Origin: Paramyrothecium sp. XJ0827
Lineage: Eukaryota; Ascomycota; Sordariomycetes; Hypocreales; Stachybotryaceae
Length of the DNA stretch: 64,000 nt
Assembly (NCBI GenBank): GCA_020881915.1
Contig: JAJFPB010000006.1
Location: forward strand, 2,728,001 to 2,792,000
Reading direction: 5' to 3'
Shown here: one piece after another, positions 12,382 through 25,634 of the stretch
Numbering within the stretch: position 1 is the first letter of the stretch
Layout of the letters: each line of letters opens with the position of its first letter
The notes under the pieces: model-generated
What the model saw: the letters and a program-made list of their open reading frames with translations, nothing else
Told to the model about the DNA's origin: nothing
Databases searched by the model: none
Program-made: the position numbers and the translations under genes

Positions 12382-15288
12382 GATTGGAGACCTCCCTAGC
12401 GAATGGCGATTTGCCACTGATCTCGAGCGGGCGAGCGACGAAGCTAGAGACGGAAAGGGCTCCCGCGAGCCGCTCGTATTGGCAACGCCATTCAGAACCT
12501 CACCGTGGGTGCCTAGAATGGTCCAACCCCTCGAATGGTCTCAGTGCCCGGCCAGAGAGAGCAGGGTAGATCATGAGATGTCTCGACCTTTGTCGTTGAA
12601 TGCAAAGCCACTGACAGGAAATTTAAGGCCACGTTTTCCTACAGTACCAGCACGATCGCACAGCACAGAGAAGCATGTTAGGTGCGCTTTTGCTTGCACG
12701 GCCATATAATACGATCATAGCGGATAGCTTATGACTGTGGGCAGAGCTGAACTGATACAATGAATCAAGCAACCGGTTATCTGGTGATTGCCATACCGCA
12801 ACAATAACTCACCAATAATTTTACTCTTGTGACAGGAAAGGATAAACTTTGAGCATCAGTCTCACAGCCCACTTGACCTGGCGACCCGCGTGGGGTACCA
12901 TATTCCAACCACACTCCCAAGATATGTGCAGTAGTGGGTGGCTTGGGATGATTTTCCCCCGTTAGCGCATTGTAGGCTGTGGGAACCGTTTGATCGCATA
13001 ATAAGGTGTGGACTGGTGTCGGTGAACGGGAAAACGGCTAGCATCCGAGAATGGTGCCCGTTGTCGCTATGGATATGGACGCTTCGTAGCGGCATGAGGC
13101 TCGCAAAGCCTCAGACTAGTTCCAGGGCTATGCTGCTGCAGAGGAGACGGTAAGGTAAGGCAAGGTTGGTACACCAGAAGCAGGTAGAAGACGGTCTCTG
13201 CCTCGGCTGAGGTGTGCGGTCGCGGTGCATTTAGACTGCTTGCCCTGCTAAACCTCGTGCTTGTCCAAATTCGGTAAGTCGTTAAAGACACCATAATGAG
13301 CTCATGCTTTTCGTCCGATCAAGCTCGGTGCATGCGACACCAGGGTAGAGTCACCTCGGACCTGGGGCAACGCACCTCTTGGGGGGGGGTCATCTCGCAA
13401 ACGGGCCAATCACATGAACTGGCGAGATGCAAGCACATGGGACCTGCTGGGATTACCCCCTGGACTGACGAGCTCCGAGGGGACGATGGTCGGTGTTAAA
13501 CAGCTCTGAAGAAACGGAGCGTGGGCCGCTCAGCATTATCTGGTCCAGCCTTTGCAAGTCCATCGACCTTCGAAGGAGGTAGCCTGTATACACTGCCTCA
13601 GTGTGCTAATGCAGTTGCATATAGCGGCCGTTTCTGCCCTGGAACCCACAGGTGTGCATCGCAGCAGTGCAGTGCGTCGTCACAGGATGCAAAGCCTCAA
13701 TATCACCACAATACAGAACGCTTCGTGTCCTGTTTTGCTGGAGGTATGTATGAGAGAAGGGAGCAGCTGCATGCACATAGGGCTTGTCCGACTCCGACCA
13801 CGCCGACCTATCGGCTGTGCCTATGGCGAAGCCGGGACAGGTCCAGGGATATCCATCCACCCTGGCCCTGGCCTGAGCTGGACATTGATCTCCTGTGACG
13901 AGAGCCAGTCACAACTCTGCCCTCTCAAGCCTTTGTGTAACACGATGCACAGCTTTGCATACACAGTAGAACAAGTCGAGGGGTGGGGGACTTAAACCAT
14001 CCTCCATCCACAAGTCATTACCACCGTACCCTGCATTTCGTCCATACCGGATTCAACGAGGAACCACCCTATGTTGTGTAACCTGAGCGGTTTCCGCATT
14101 CACACCCTGACCATCTTGTCTCCTTTCCTAATGGAGCCTTTTTGACATCCAATCGCAAGTATCTCTGATATCACTTGACCCAGTTGTGCCAATAGGGGCC
14201 CCGGTTTACTGCGCAGGAATCACCAATTTGCCCTAAAAAGTCGAGCTGCCAAGCACCATGCTAACGCCCGCATCCTCTCGCTACGTAGATGCATGTCTTG
14301 GCCTTTGCCAGCATGGACGTAGTATAACGGAGACAGTACCCTCTTGTGTAACTGGAGCATGTCGAATCGTCGGCTGTTAGGCGCATAACACGCCGACCAC
14401 TTGCCGAGTCCAGCCTATGCTCGCAGAAATGAGATGCCACCACACAGAATGCTCTGCGCAAGCCGCATTGTCTAGCAACCCAAGCCCGCCGCTGCTACCC
14501 TCGATTTCTGTGTAACGGGCGCTCTTTTGCGCTGTCACTTGCGGCCTGTGTGTAACCTTGGGCAGTCCAGAAACCCATCGTGCGCCAATGACCCGGCCCC
14601 TCCGCGGCAAATGACTTGGACAACCAACAGGGCTTGTGTGGTACAAGGAGAAATTATGCGCTTTGGACGTCATTGCTTTAGCACGATCGATATGGTTACT
14701 GGGTGAATTGGGTTTGTGAGCGCTCCCCTCAAGCGCCAGGCCGGCGGCGGTTGCTTCGTGAGCCACTCGGTGGATCGAGCGGTTTGGCCGTCATCAAACA
14801 TCCGCCTCTACTTTGCTCCCATCGGTGTCCAAGTCCTCCGGATGCCGGCCACGGATCTGCTGCTTCATTTCTGATGCAAGTGGGTGGCAACCCAGACTGG
14901 CAGGGCAGAATACGACATGCACGCTGACCCCTGAAATGCAAGCACAAAAATAACACGAAGTAGAAAGTTGTGGGTATCCTGATGAACCATACAAAAAAAT
15001 ACCGACCAATCGATCTAAGCAACCTTGAAAAGCTGCTCGCGCTCAACCGTTCATGACAATTCCTTGTATTTATAATGGTTACAGTGGTGAGGAATCATCG
15101 TATACCGCTGGGACCTTTCCCAGCCCTCCTCATGCGGCCCTCCTAATCCTGCTCGCCAGGCCGTGGCTCCCAAGTAATGAAGTAGTATATGCAAGTATTG
15201 TGACATTACGCCCATGTAAAGGGTCAGATGCAAGCAGACCGCTGTATGTGTCTCGTTTATGTCTGCGTTACGGGTAGAGTCGTTTTAG
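12382..15288. other. 2.9-kb gap between PRP3 and the zinc-finger gene (3' to 3')
   Basis: The first part should be the PRP3 3' UTR and the last part the 3' UTR of the minus-strand zinc-finger gene. Several open frames of 100-150 codons occur, for example 13552-13995 plus, but they overlap frames on the other strand, have odd Cys/His-rich composition and show no family resemblance. A run of nine G occurs near 13381. I see no RNA gene. Confidence 0.5.
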
Positions 15289-16546
15289 TTATCGGGATCG
15301 GGAAATGATCGGGGGCAGCAAATCCGCAGAGGGCGGAGAGCCGCCAGCGTGGGCTCGCGATATCCGTACCGGGACATTTGCGCTGTTGGGGCCTTCCGAC
15401 CTTAGATCGAGGGTGCCTACGTCGAAGCGCCTCGAGCATCCGTCTTCCATATGCCTAGTCATGTGGTCAGCTAGGTTTCCTCAACTATTGACTTTGAGTG
15501 ATGCCATACCTTCGTAGAGTATCTTTGCGTGCAAATGGCCGCCCGCAGTAGTCGCACTTGTGATTGCGTTCTTTCATGTGGACGCTCTGGTGGTGTCTTT
15601 GCAGGTCTGTTCTGCGAACGAACTTCTTCCCACAATCCTCCTCGGTGCATGGGAATGGGTATTCCCGCGACTGATCGTGGGTCTCTAAGTGTGATTTGTA
15701 GTTGTATTGTCGGCTGAAGAATTTGCCGCAGCCTGCAACTGTGCATTGGAAATTGGCTTCTTCCTTTGTAGTGTGTTTGCGAATCGCTCGTCGAGGCCGA
15801 TTGACCACTTCTGTCTGGCGTGACGCACGAGACTGACTCGAAGAGCGGGGAGATGTCCCTGAATGCGGTCTCCTCGCCTCGTAAGCCTGCCGCGTCCAAG
15901 ACAAGTCGGGATCTTCTGGAGCGTAAGGTTGAGGGCTGGAGGAGAACACCACCCTGCCGTTGGCACACTGGGGTTGTAGACCTGCCATGGCTGGGTAAGA
16001 GTAGTCGAGGCTTGGGTCCCAGCTAGTGGCGTCATGCAGTGTTGCTGGGCGGCCTGTATGCTCTTGTGAATAAGCAACCGGGGCCCGCGATGAGTAGGCT
16101 GCCGTTGGAGTTATGCCAGGAGAGGAGGAAGATGTTCGGGACAGAGCCATGGTGTGGAGATGCGGCGGTGGGTAGCCTTCGCTATTGGCATAAGATGTCG
16201 GTAGGCAGTTCTCGTAACCGGTAAAAGAACCATGGTCGCTCGAAGGAATGCTTTCAATGCTGGAGCATGTCGAGTGGGAGCGGATTGATGTGATCCAGGC
16301 GGGGTGGGTGGCAACGTCCGGTTCTGTCTTCCAGCCCGAGGACTCAAAGTCATCGGGCATGGAGTGGGTATTGACTGTATTGTACGGAGAGTGGCTCTGA
16401 TATGGCAAATCGAGCATGTTTGGTGATGGGTACCCCGTTTGCGAAAGGTGAGGACTATTTATATGGGAATGAAGGGGGGGGGACTGGGTGTACCCGCGTC
16501 TGGCTGACAACGGGGAGCCAACCATTGATGAAGCTGTAAGATCCAT
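15289..16546 (-). CDS. C2H2 zinc-finger transcription factor
   Basis: Probable nuclear DNA-binding regulator of 400 residues. Exons are 15510-16546 and 15289-15454; the 55-nt intron (GTATGG..CTAG) interrupts the third finger, and without splicing the finger is destroyed. Residues 1-260 are Ser/Pro/Tyr/His-rich and apparently disordered, typical of an activation region, and include a basic RPRRAIRKH stretch that could be a nuclear localisation signal. Finger 1 spans Cys268-His290 (CTVAGCGKFFSRQYNYKSHL), finger 2 Cys300-His323 (CTEEDCGKKFVRRTDLQRHH), and finger 3 begins Cys331 (CDYCGRPFARKDTLRRH) and ends in Cys352, so it is C2HC. A conserved-looking tail RRFDVGTLDLR follows. I do not recognise the specific orthologue. 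The very long upstream region suggests complex regulation, which is inference. Confidence 0.88.
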
Positions 16547-19500
16547 GCCGATACGTCTGGACTTTCAACTGTGTAGAACAAGGAGCAGGGCAAGCCTCGT
16601 AATCTTCCCGGTTTTCTGCTAGTCACAGGTTGGTGTCAAGGAACTTGGCAGTCTCGATATACAACAAACAGTAAAGAGGACCTGCCGAACCAAGGGTGAG
16701 GTACGGATAAAGTATGTTCAACTTGTGATGGAGAGAATAGTAATTGGTAAGAATGTTGAAGCGAATAGTCTGAAGGATATGGGCTTGCTTGGGACGGGAG
16801 GGCAACGATGATATATCTTTCCGTGCCACGGTCAAACCAGAAGAGTAGGCCAAGAATGGGAAGGAGAGGCGTTTTTCAAAGGTACGTGAAAAACTACCCA
16901 AAGATAAATATGGCAATCATTTAGTGGGTTGAACTGTGCCGTAATGGAGCAGTCGTCGTCGAGAACATGGGGATGCATCAAGGGGTGGAAACAGTGATTC
17001 TTCAGCCCTTTTGCGGTATACGCACGCACTAAAGCAGATTGACCTTTAGCCGGGGGCATCATTCCTCCTCGCCTCCCAGCGCGATAGACCAGATGAATTG
17101 AAGGCGGCCCGGAGGTAAGGCGAGGGCAGGCCTTGGAGCCATGGCATGGGGTGTATGGGGCCCTTGGAAAGGGGACCATCTCTAGTATTGGTGGTGGGCT
17201 GCGGGCGTGCGGAGCGACGAGCGTTCGTTACACAAGCAAGACGGCCTTTGGAAAAAGAGCAGGGCTCAATCGGGAGGAGAATGGGATTAGATCTGGGAGC
17301 TGGGACGGAGAAGAAGGGGGGTGTGTGCAAGACGCCCATCCAGAAGGCTGAAAGGAGCCCCGTGGGTCGGAACCATCATAGAGCGGAATGAGAGGGAGGC
17401 AGGGGTCGGCTGCTGACACGCCAAGGAACGTGGGCATCGACAGTATCGCGCAAGCCCAACTTGGCAGGATCTGTTGTTCGCTTCCCGCGAAGACTGTAAC
17501 AGTGTTTTGCTATTGGAGTGTCAATGGCAGCCTCTCAAGTGTTACACAATATACTGCAAGTTTGGCCAAGTAGCGACCTCAGCTACCTACTTACTTGCTA
17601 ACTTACCTCATCTGTTTCTTCTTCTTGCCAACCTTCCTCTTTCGTTTCCAACATCACCCTTGTTCTAGCCATTTCTCTTCTAGGCGCAGTGAAAAACCAT
17701 CATGTACAGCCTGCGCGGCGGATACCTTAGACAATGAGCTATCCCAAGGATGATAGCCTGACAGGCCAAGTCCATGGGCAATGAGGCACAAGGAGGAGTT
17801 CTTGCCCTGGCCTGCGTCTCTGGCGTCTAGCACTTGGGCCTCGTCGCTTGCATTCAGCAATGCATCAGTGTGGCACCCGCGTCTGTTGCGTACGCAAAGG
17901 CTTACGTCGCCAGCACGGCTGCGTATCTGTAGTCTGAAACCGCACCGATGCCATTCTTATTGCTATGGCAGTCGTCGTAATGCGATATAGAAGGAATGGC
18001 AATAGGCGCCCTAAATACTACCGAAACGCGGCAGGCGTTAGTAAGCGCACGTCCATTTCTGGGTCCCCGCGAGGTACGGCACGGTCGTCATGACGAACAC
18101 AAGAACGCAATCTGGAAGCAGAGGGACTTGAGTTGTCTGCGAGCCTTCCCATGCCGGATTGCTGTGATTGATTCCGATCGATTCTGGTCGAAGGTCGGGA
18201 CTGGTCCCCCAATGCTCCGAAACCAGTGGCCCCCCCCCCCCCAGCAAGCTTTCTTATTTTTAGGCACAACATTGCGCGCTGTCTAATTACCTCCTCCGGT
18301 GCCACACGTCACTCGTCAAGGAGCAGGCTAATGAAGAAAACACAGGAGCCAAGTTTCCACTGCCTTTCACTAGACTATTCAACTGCTCAGCTTTCGAGCT
18401 TGGCTTTTCCGATTTTTTGCAGTCGGGCGCCGCAGATGTGGCTTTGGCTTCGAATAGGCTCCGCATGCCGCAGCCCTACCAACTGGGGCAGTGCACGAAC
18501 GATGACCAGGGCTTTTTGCTCACGAACCGGTGTACAAGAGTGCGCCTGTTATACTTGCACGCGATATGTGATACCTGCTCCCCAAGATCGGGCAACTTTC
18601 CATGATGGCTGTGGCGGGCAGCTGTGGTAATCTAGCCTCGGGAGGGGGTCCCGTCCCGCCATGATTGCCCGCTCATCACTTGCCTCACAGGCGATGCAGG
18701 GGCTTGTCTCGCACCTCGTTGCGCGCGGAAATTGCATATCATATTACCAATTTGCACCATCCACGGCGGGTGGACGCGCGGATCTCTGGGGCCTGTTGCT
18801 TGTGAAGACAGACTGGGGGTTTGATCCAGGCAAGCAGTGACAGCAAGATATCGCCCGAAGCCAAGAGCACTCCACAAAGCAGCCGCCGTGGAGATCTCCT
18901 CTTGGCGCACTGTCAATCAGGAATTACAAGTGGCTTATAAAGAACGACCTTGGTCGAGCAAGAACCCCTCTTGTGTAGCGACACGTCGTCACTGGATCGC
19001 CTTGGGTTGTGGCAATATGCCACTGTGTGCGGAGGTACTCGAGCGCCCATCCCTGGTAGTAGGGACTAGCCATCCTCTCTAGCTCTTGGTGCGCGAAATC
19101 TGCCGGATGACCTCGCGAGCATTTCCTAGTGACGTACGCTTGGGCTGACTGTAGGGGGCAACCAGACCCGGAGGGCCTTGATCCAAGGCAGATTCAGTCA
19201 GTGGTAATGCTTACCTTCACACATACCCGCTCTGCAAGCCCCGGGGTGAACGTCCTGCCAGCCTTGCCAGTTCTTACTTGTCATAGACTACGACTTTCAC
19301 TCTACGGTAGACGGCAGAATCATCGTCGCAGGCGGAAGCAAGCCGCAATTGTTCTCTGTCTGGCACCCAAACACCACATCGATATACTTTTTGGTAAGGC
19401 GGCAATTCATAGGAGCTGGCTTCAACCGGGAAGCAAAAACCAAAAGCTGCCAAGCTCCACTCGCAGTGGCTATTGGTCATAACATTCTACAAAGAATTCT

Positions 19501-22360
19501 GTTGTACACTTACGAAAGTCCTCAGGATTTAGAACAATTCATCAAAGTTCTAATTACTGAATACTCAGAGAGTAACGAGTAGTTTGTATTGAGGAAAGCG
19601 AAAGTACTAATCATGATACTTGGCAGTAGCCCTGTGTTTTGCAGCATCGCTCTATTTGTCATTTGTTCGAACTCAAGGTGTTCCTGCTCCCAGCTACATG
19701 GCATGGACCCTGGAGCGTCTTTCCAAGCAACAACTCAATGTGTGGCCTCATATGATCTACCGATCATAAGGTATTTGGAGCTGGAAAGTGTTGTGCTGCC
19801 CTTACGCCCTGTCTTTGTTTTAATGGCCTAGGATAATGTGCCTTAAGTAGCCAAGTCTGGCCAGAGTCATGCAACCCGGCCAATGGACCCCGACTACTCC
19901 TATTGCCAATGTACTTAAAAGATCAACAGAGCAGGTCATCTTGGTGCTCTCGTCCTTCCCGAGGCCACACAATGCACACCTACTTCGGAAGAGATTGTCA
20001 AGTTTGGAAGACTTCCGAGGATGGTAGGTGACATCGGCATTTATCCAGCTATCCTCCTTCGTCATCACATTATCTTCCCCTAGTGGTGATATACACAACT
20101 GTCGGGTTACACCCGGTTTACTATTTCTGGCATTTCTAATCTCTGCAACGCCAATTTGAGCCCCTCAGAGAGGCACGGTACATTAGCGAGGTCTGATTCG
20201 GCGAGAATGAACCATTGAGGCGTGAGGCACAGGTGCTAGGCTCTTGAAGTACCCTCCTATGGCAGGCGAATTAAAGGGCAGAAGGTCAGGACCAATTCCA
20301 CCTACAATGAGACTCTGTACGCCTCTCAGCAATCGTTCCATTAATATGATGATCCAAAGCTTCTGGCCATACACGCTCGTGGTAGGGACTCATACCGCAG
20401 GCATAACTGATGAAAAGGAGATGATCCGTGGCATTGTCCAGTCGGATTCTTAGTGGTTGTTGAATCATGAAGTGCCAACTTGGCTCGTAGTGAAGTTGAC
20501 GCTTGATAATGTAGCTCCGTAGTGCCCATCCACATTATATATTGCGAACTGTAGGTTGTCAATCACCATTCAATCAACATCAGCAGGACCGACTGTAATG
20601 AACTTCTGCGGGTGCTTGATATGGGAGAAAACCATTCCACGTTGCAACAGCCATGTCAAGAGTGCAGGCGGAAGAAATAGCTTCAGCGAAAGCCTACTTT
20701 TGAAGAGCAGTCAATCGCACCGGTAAATTACACGCCTATTGCACGTCAAAGGGTCTGCTCAATTCATCAAATGAAACGATTACTCCAGAAACAAAAAACC
20801 CCCGGCTCTGTGTAGGCTTTCCTGCCGGTTTCTTCTTTGTGAATCTGTGTGGTTCGCAGTCGGAAGAAAACATCGGCATGGTCGCACGTGCTGCATCCTT
20901 TGCCGTGCCTCTACATACGTTGGTAACGTTTGGATCGTGAATTTTCAATGCAATTATTAGCATATACCGCATGTATGGCCCCCTCGGGACCAATTATCCA
21001 AGTATAGGTACCAGTTACCAGTTACTCCCACACCTGGTGTTGGTGCTCGGCCATACTGTTACCGAGCCAACGTTTACCAATCTCGCTCCTCGCCGGCTGC
21101 GCCTCATAATGGAATCACTTTTGAATACTACGGATTTGTGTTCACGCTTGTTGTGCACGAGAATAGAGATCTTACTTACCATAATCCCGGACACCCTCTA
21201 CACAGAACGGGAAGAGGTGACATTCATCAGCTCCATATCAAGTATCGTTGCTTGCAACCCGCCAAGGGATCTATTAACTGTGCGAGCACGACTGTGGGAG
21301 GAGTCGTTTGTTTTCGATGGTGTAGAATAATATCTAGCAGTGTGGTAAGACGCTTGACTTGACCTGCGTTGTGTTGCTCTCCACGAGCACCCAGGTCACG
21401 GAGAAGAGCTTTGACAGTTTAACAAACATATTGGAAAGGCCGATGCACGTAAAACGTGTTTCTTTGGGTTCCAGACGAGGCTTTGGTGCTGATACGCTGC
21501 CATCATCGCAAATAGACCTTGCTCGCCGCATGATGCAATACCTTTGTGCGGGTATGCAGTACTTTTTACTGAAATCCGAATTACGAAGATTCTTGGAACA
21601 CCTTGACCATATCAGCCCCATAAACCGGACACTAAGTAGCATGATCTCGTACAGTAGACTCTACGGAGCTGCTGCGTACCTGTCCTTCGCACCATAGTTG
21701 CAACCAACGAGGGCTTTTGGGTGGGTGATCATGCAAGACACCAAAAAGCACGACACATAACCCTCAAAGTCAGAAAAGCACAAAGCAGAGAGCGTATATA
21801 TATGTGAAGATCCAGCCATGGACGTAAGTTATAGCCCTGGCCGCGTGCTATAGATTTTCATCGGATATCATCTATTTGAAGGCATCCAGTCATGCCAAGG
21901 TATCGCTAACCATGGTGTCGGGTAAGGCTGGTGGATGTTGGAACGTACCTTATCTTGAAGTACCTCAGGGTGGAGGTTATTAGTCCACGATTGGCTCTCT
22001 CAGCTGTCTACGCTAGGCCTCAGCAGGCTAACTAAGCCTAATACGGCTAGACCCTAGTGATTGACCCACATCACGTCATCAATCGCTTGGTATCAATCAG
22101 GTACCGACATGGTAAACAATGGCCCGTGATACCTTCGCGGTAGCCTGGCCATTTTCGCCAATCTCAGCCGACTCGACATTTTTTGGTGACCGCTAAATTG
22201 ATCAATCTTACTCTCATGGCAAGTAGCAGCTCAAGCGGCTTCCACATGTCCATGGAGCTGACCGTACCGCCGAAACGGAGCCTCCAAGTCTGACCTTTCC
22301 CCAAACAACGCACTACGAACAGACCTGCGTCCAAGCAATCGAAACCTATCGCCGCACCGA
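16547..22360. other. 5.8-kb gap, divergent upstream region of the zinc-finger and DDHD genes
   Basis: No recognisable gene in this stretch. It holds a run of 13 C at 18230-18242, scattered GGTACC-type short motifs (for example 21006-21011 and around 21945-21965), and one unexplained open frame listed separately at 21359-21697. Large upstream regions like this are common next to fungal developmental regulators, but no specific site is identified here. Confidence 0.45.
21359..21697 (+). other. Unexplained open frame, possible gene relic
   Basis: This is an open frame of about 112 codons whose middle part (around DSLTNILERPMHVKRVS and LARRMMQYLCAGMQYFLL) has a protein-like mix of charged and hydrophobic residues. 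It does not begin with a convincing ATG, I see no flanking exons, and I recognise no family. It may be chance or the remains of a decayed gene. Confidence 0.15.
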
Positions 22361-25300
22361 ATGTCGGTTCCTACTCATACCTTCGGGGCCAAGTGTCGTC
22401 TTGCGCCTGTCCATCGACCCGAGAAGGACGATGGCATGCCGCCGATCGAGGCTCAATTTTTCTACTCCTCTGTGATTCCCATTGACGATCCCCTCTCGAC
22501 GGGCGCGGTCATCGGCGGCTCTGATGCCAAGTCCCCGAAAGGTCAGCTGCGGCCCTTTCCTGTTGCCGACAACAACGCACTGGAGAAAGCTTGGATGGGC
22601 CTCAGCACGGAGAACGACCGTCAAAAGCATCGCGACGCCTCTCGTGCCATAGGAACCGTCTCAGCCGAGGCGAATGCTGAGGAGAGATCTATCCTGGTAG
22701 AAAGCTTAGCCGCACGTCATTGGGACAAACATCATACGAACTATAAGTCGCAAGAGTATGCCAATCCTGTGTCAGGAACACTCTCCGGTACACCAACGCC
22801 TGCTTGCTGCGGGCAGTTGCTCCCGGATGTCTGTGAATACCTCCAGAACAACTTCTGCTCCTTAGTCCGGATCTCCGACCCTTATTTGAGTCCCGAGATC
22901 GTTGTGCAAGAAGTGACAGCTGCATTGGAGAATTTGCGCAGGTCATCCAGCCAAGCATCCAATGATACAGCCTTTTCCGCTGGCAACGCAGTTGCCTCGA
23001 AGTCGCCAACAACAGAGCGTCCCACTGGCTTCCAAGGCTTAACTAGCAAGAGCGCGGCATCAGACATTCCTTTCCATGGCCGCATGAGATCCAGGTCTCT
23101 CGTAACTAACTCCTCCTCTCGAACACAAACACCGGTTGGCAGCGCTGGGCACCCCCGTCTGCCTGTCAACGATGATGGAATCTCGGGCATGCCTTTCGTG
23201 CGGGTGGACAGCCCAGAGCATCAAGCGACAAATTTCCCAAGTTCACTTCCCCCAACAGATTTGCCAAAACCCCCAAATAACGAGTACAGCGCCCCAAAGG
23301 ACGACAAGGCCATCAAGACAGCGCAGACGCGCCAAGCAAGACCATCGAGTTCAGTTGATCAAGCCCAACCAACCCGGCAAACCGCAGAGGTAGCTGTTGG
23401 TCTCTCACGGCTGCACATGGTGTCTTTGCCGAAATTACAGATGAAGCCCATATATTGGTCACCTATCAACGACATGGCCGCCGTAATGCGGGCAACCTGG
23501 TTCTACCGGTAAGCCCAATCTGGAATTTGTTACTCGTCAGCCTTGTTTAAATTAACTTAAAGGCAGGGATACTATGCTCCCAGTTCCACCTATTGTGGCA
23601 AATTTACTTGAGAATGGCTACCATGAATTGCGACCGTGGACAGAAACTTGGTGTGATGAGATTAGGTGCGCAATCGAAGTAGGCTCGGCGGGGGAGGAGA
23701 AATTGTCTCACAGGCTCTGGCCGAAGGGGCCTGGAACCTCTGACAACCCTATTTCTACTGATCCGTTTTGTGCCGCTCGCTGTTGCCAAGGAGATGCTGC
23801 CACTGAGGGTTCCATTCATCCTGTGGTTACCGAACAGGAGAAGACGACTGCTGATTCAACCCATCAGCCATTCTCTAATTATCATGTCATATACAAGAAC
23901 GCATCCGAAGCATTTTTGCTAAAGCCCAGTCTTAAACCATCAGCATATTACGGCAGAAAGCCAATCCAAAAAATAATGAAGGGCGTCACTATTGGTATTT
24001 CTGTTGTGAGGGGATTCGATCGACAAGCTTGGGATCGAGTTCACGAGAACAAACAATCAAGGAGTGCCAAGGCACCAGGTCCGAATAGACCTCACGAAGA
24101 CCGCGGACACCATGATTGCGAGGCTTGCGCTGCGGATCAAGTTCGAGGCCAAGTCTCTGATTTGATTCTTGTTGCCCATGGAATAGGCCAGAAATTTGCG
24201 GAGAGGGTCGAAAGCTTTCACTTCACACATGCCATCAATGGTTTTCGGCGAGCTGTCAACATGGAGTATAAAAGCCCGGCCATGCAGTCCCTCCTTAGGG
24301 ACGGACACAGAGGTCTCATGATCTTACCCCTTAATTGGAGATTGGGACTTTCTTTTGAGGATGGCGGTACTGTTCGAGAGGAGGATGACAAGGCGAACTA
24401 CGCACCGGAGGGCTTCGGGCTGAAGGACATAGAGCCCAGCACAATACCGGCCGTTCGAAGCATGATCTCTGATGTCATGTTTGACATCCCATTTTACCTG
24501 TCGCACCACAAAGGCAGAATGATCAAAGCCCTTGTATCTGAGGCTAATCGAGTCTATCGCCTTTGGTGCAGAAACAATCCTGGGTTCGCTGAGAATGGGC
24601 GCGTTCATCTCGTTGGGCATTCTCTGGGCAGCGCCATGGCATTGGAGATCCTATCTCGGCAGCCCACGACAGTTCCACGGCTGAACCTCTCGCGCGCGGA
24701 GCCAGAGACCCGATTCCTCGAATTTGATACGAAGAACCTATTCCTCGTGGGCAGTCCTGCAGGCTTCTTCCTCCTGCTCGAGAAAGGGGTGCTCATGCCA
24801 CGAAGAGGAAGATTGAAGCCTGGAGCGGACCCCGGGGATATTGCATCTAAAAATGTCGCTGGCGAGGAGGGTACCTTTGGTTGTTTAGCTGTCGACAACA
24901 TTTATAACATTCTCGCCAAGGAAGACCCTATTGCGTATTTACTGAATGGCGCAGTCGACCCTGCCTACTCGGCGAGTCTCAAGAAAGCATACGTGCCCAG
25001 TGCCACTACCTCGTTTCTGAAATCAGTTGGGGACACCATGCGCAGCATCGTACCAGGCATGGCGCCTCCGTCAAACCCCCTCCTGCCTGAACCGGAGCGA
25101 CCGGTTGCGGTTCGTCTACCGTCACAGCTAGAACTCGAAGTTCATGATTTCACGCGGGAAGAGCTTGCCGAAAAGAAAGCATTTCTCCTGAACGACAACG
25201 GTCAGATCGATTGGTACCTCAAGTCCGGCGGCGGCCCGCTAGAACTGCAGTATCTGAACATGCTGAGCGCGCACACTAGCTACTGGACGAACCAGGATTT

Positions 25301-25415
25301 CATCCGCATGCTATGTATTGAGATTGGGAGAAAGCCGGGTCGAGCAAATACGGTACCGGCTTTGAGAGCGGTCAAAGCCACCAAACGTATGCTGCCGGCG
25401 AGCAACGGAAGTTGA
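22361..25415 (+). CDS. DDHD-domain phospholipase (PA-PLA1 family)
   Basis: Probable intracellular phospholipase A1 of the DDHD family, related to yeast Ddl1 and mammalian DDHD1/2. The exons are 22361-23508 and 23567-25415, with a 58-nt intron (GTAAGC..GGCAG), giving 998 residues. The N-terminus carries the fungal FFYSSVIPIDDPLS motif. Around the intron lies the conserved KPIYWSPINDMAAVMRATWFYRD segment. The lipase nucleophile elbow GHSLGS, with its catalytic Ser, is near residue 735, preceded by LILVAHGIGQKF. The C-terminal DDHD region includes FLVGSPAGFFLLL, NIYNILAKEDPIAYLLNGAVDP and a final HTSYW segment, which carry the family's metal-site Asp/His residues. No signal peptide or membrane span is evident. 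The 3' end is convergent with RAD3, with only 219 bases between the stop codons. Confidence 0.93.
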
Positions 25416-25634
25416 TGTCCCGACTGCGAGGCGCATCGAAATGTTGCGTCCTAGCCATTCAGATGAAATGTCATTGGTTTTCACCATGTTGTGGTCTTTC
25501 GAGTATATATGTCAACATGATACCCACCCTGCAGCGGCTATATAGATGTATTGTATTGCTAAATTATTACCAGAACGCATCTAACGCCTTGCCAATCTAT
25601 GCGCCTGGTGCCTCTTATGAGATCATATACTGTG

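Noticed and set aside
13552..13995. 147-codon plus-strand frame in the gap after PRP3
   Set aside because: It overlaps frames in other phases and the other strand, has an odd Cys/His/Arg composition, no homology I recognise and no flanking exon signals.
18230..18242. Run of 13 C as a functional element
   Set aside because: Homopolymer runs of this size can arise by slippage or assembly error; nothing around it supports a function.
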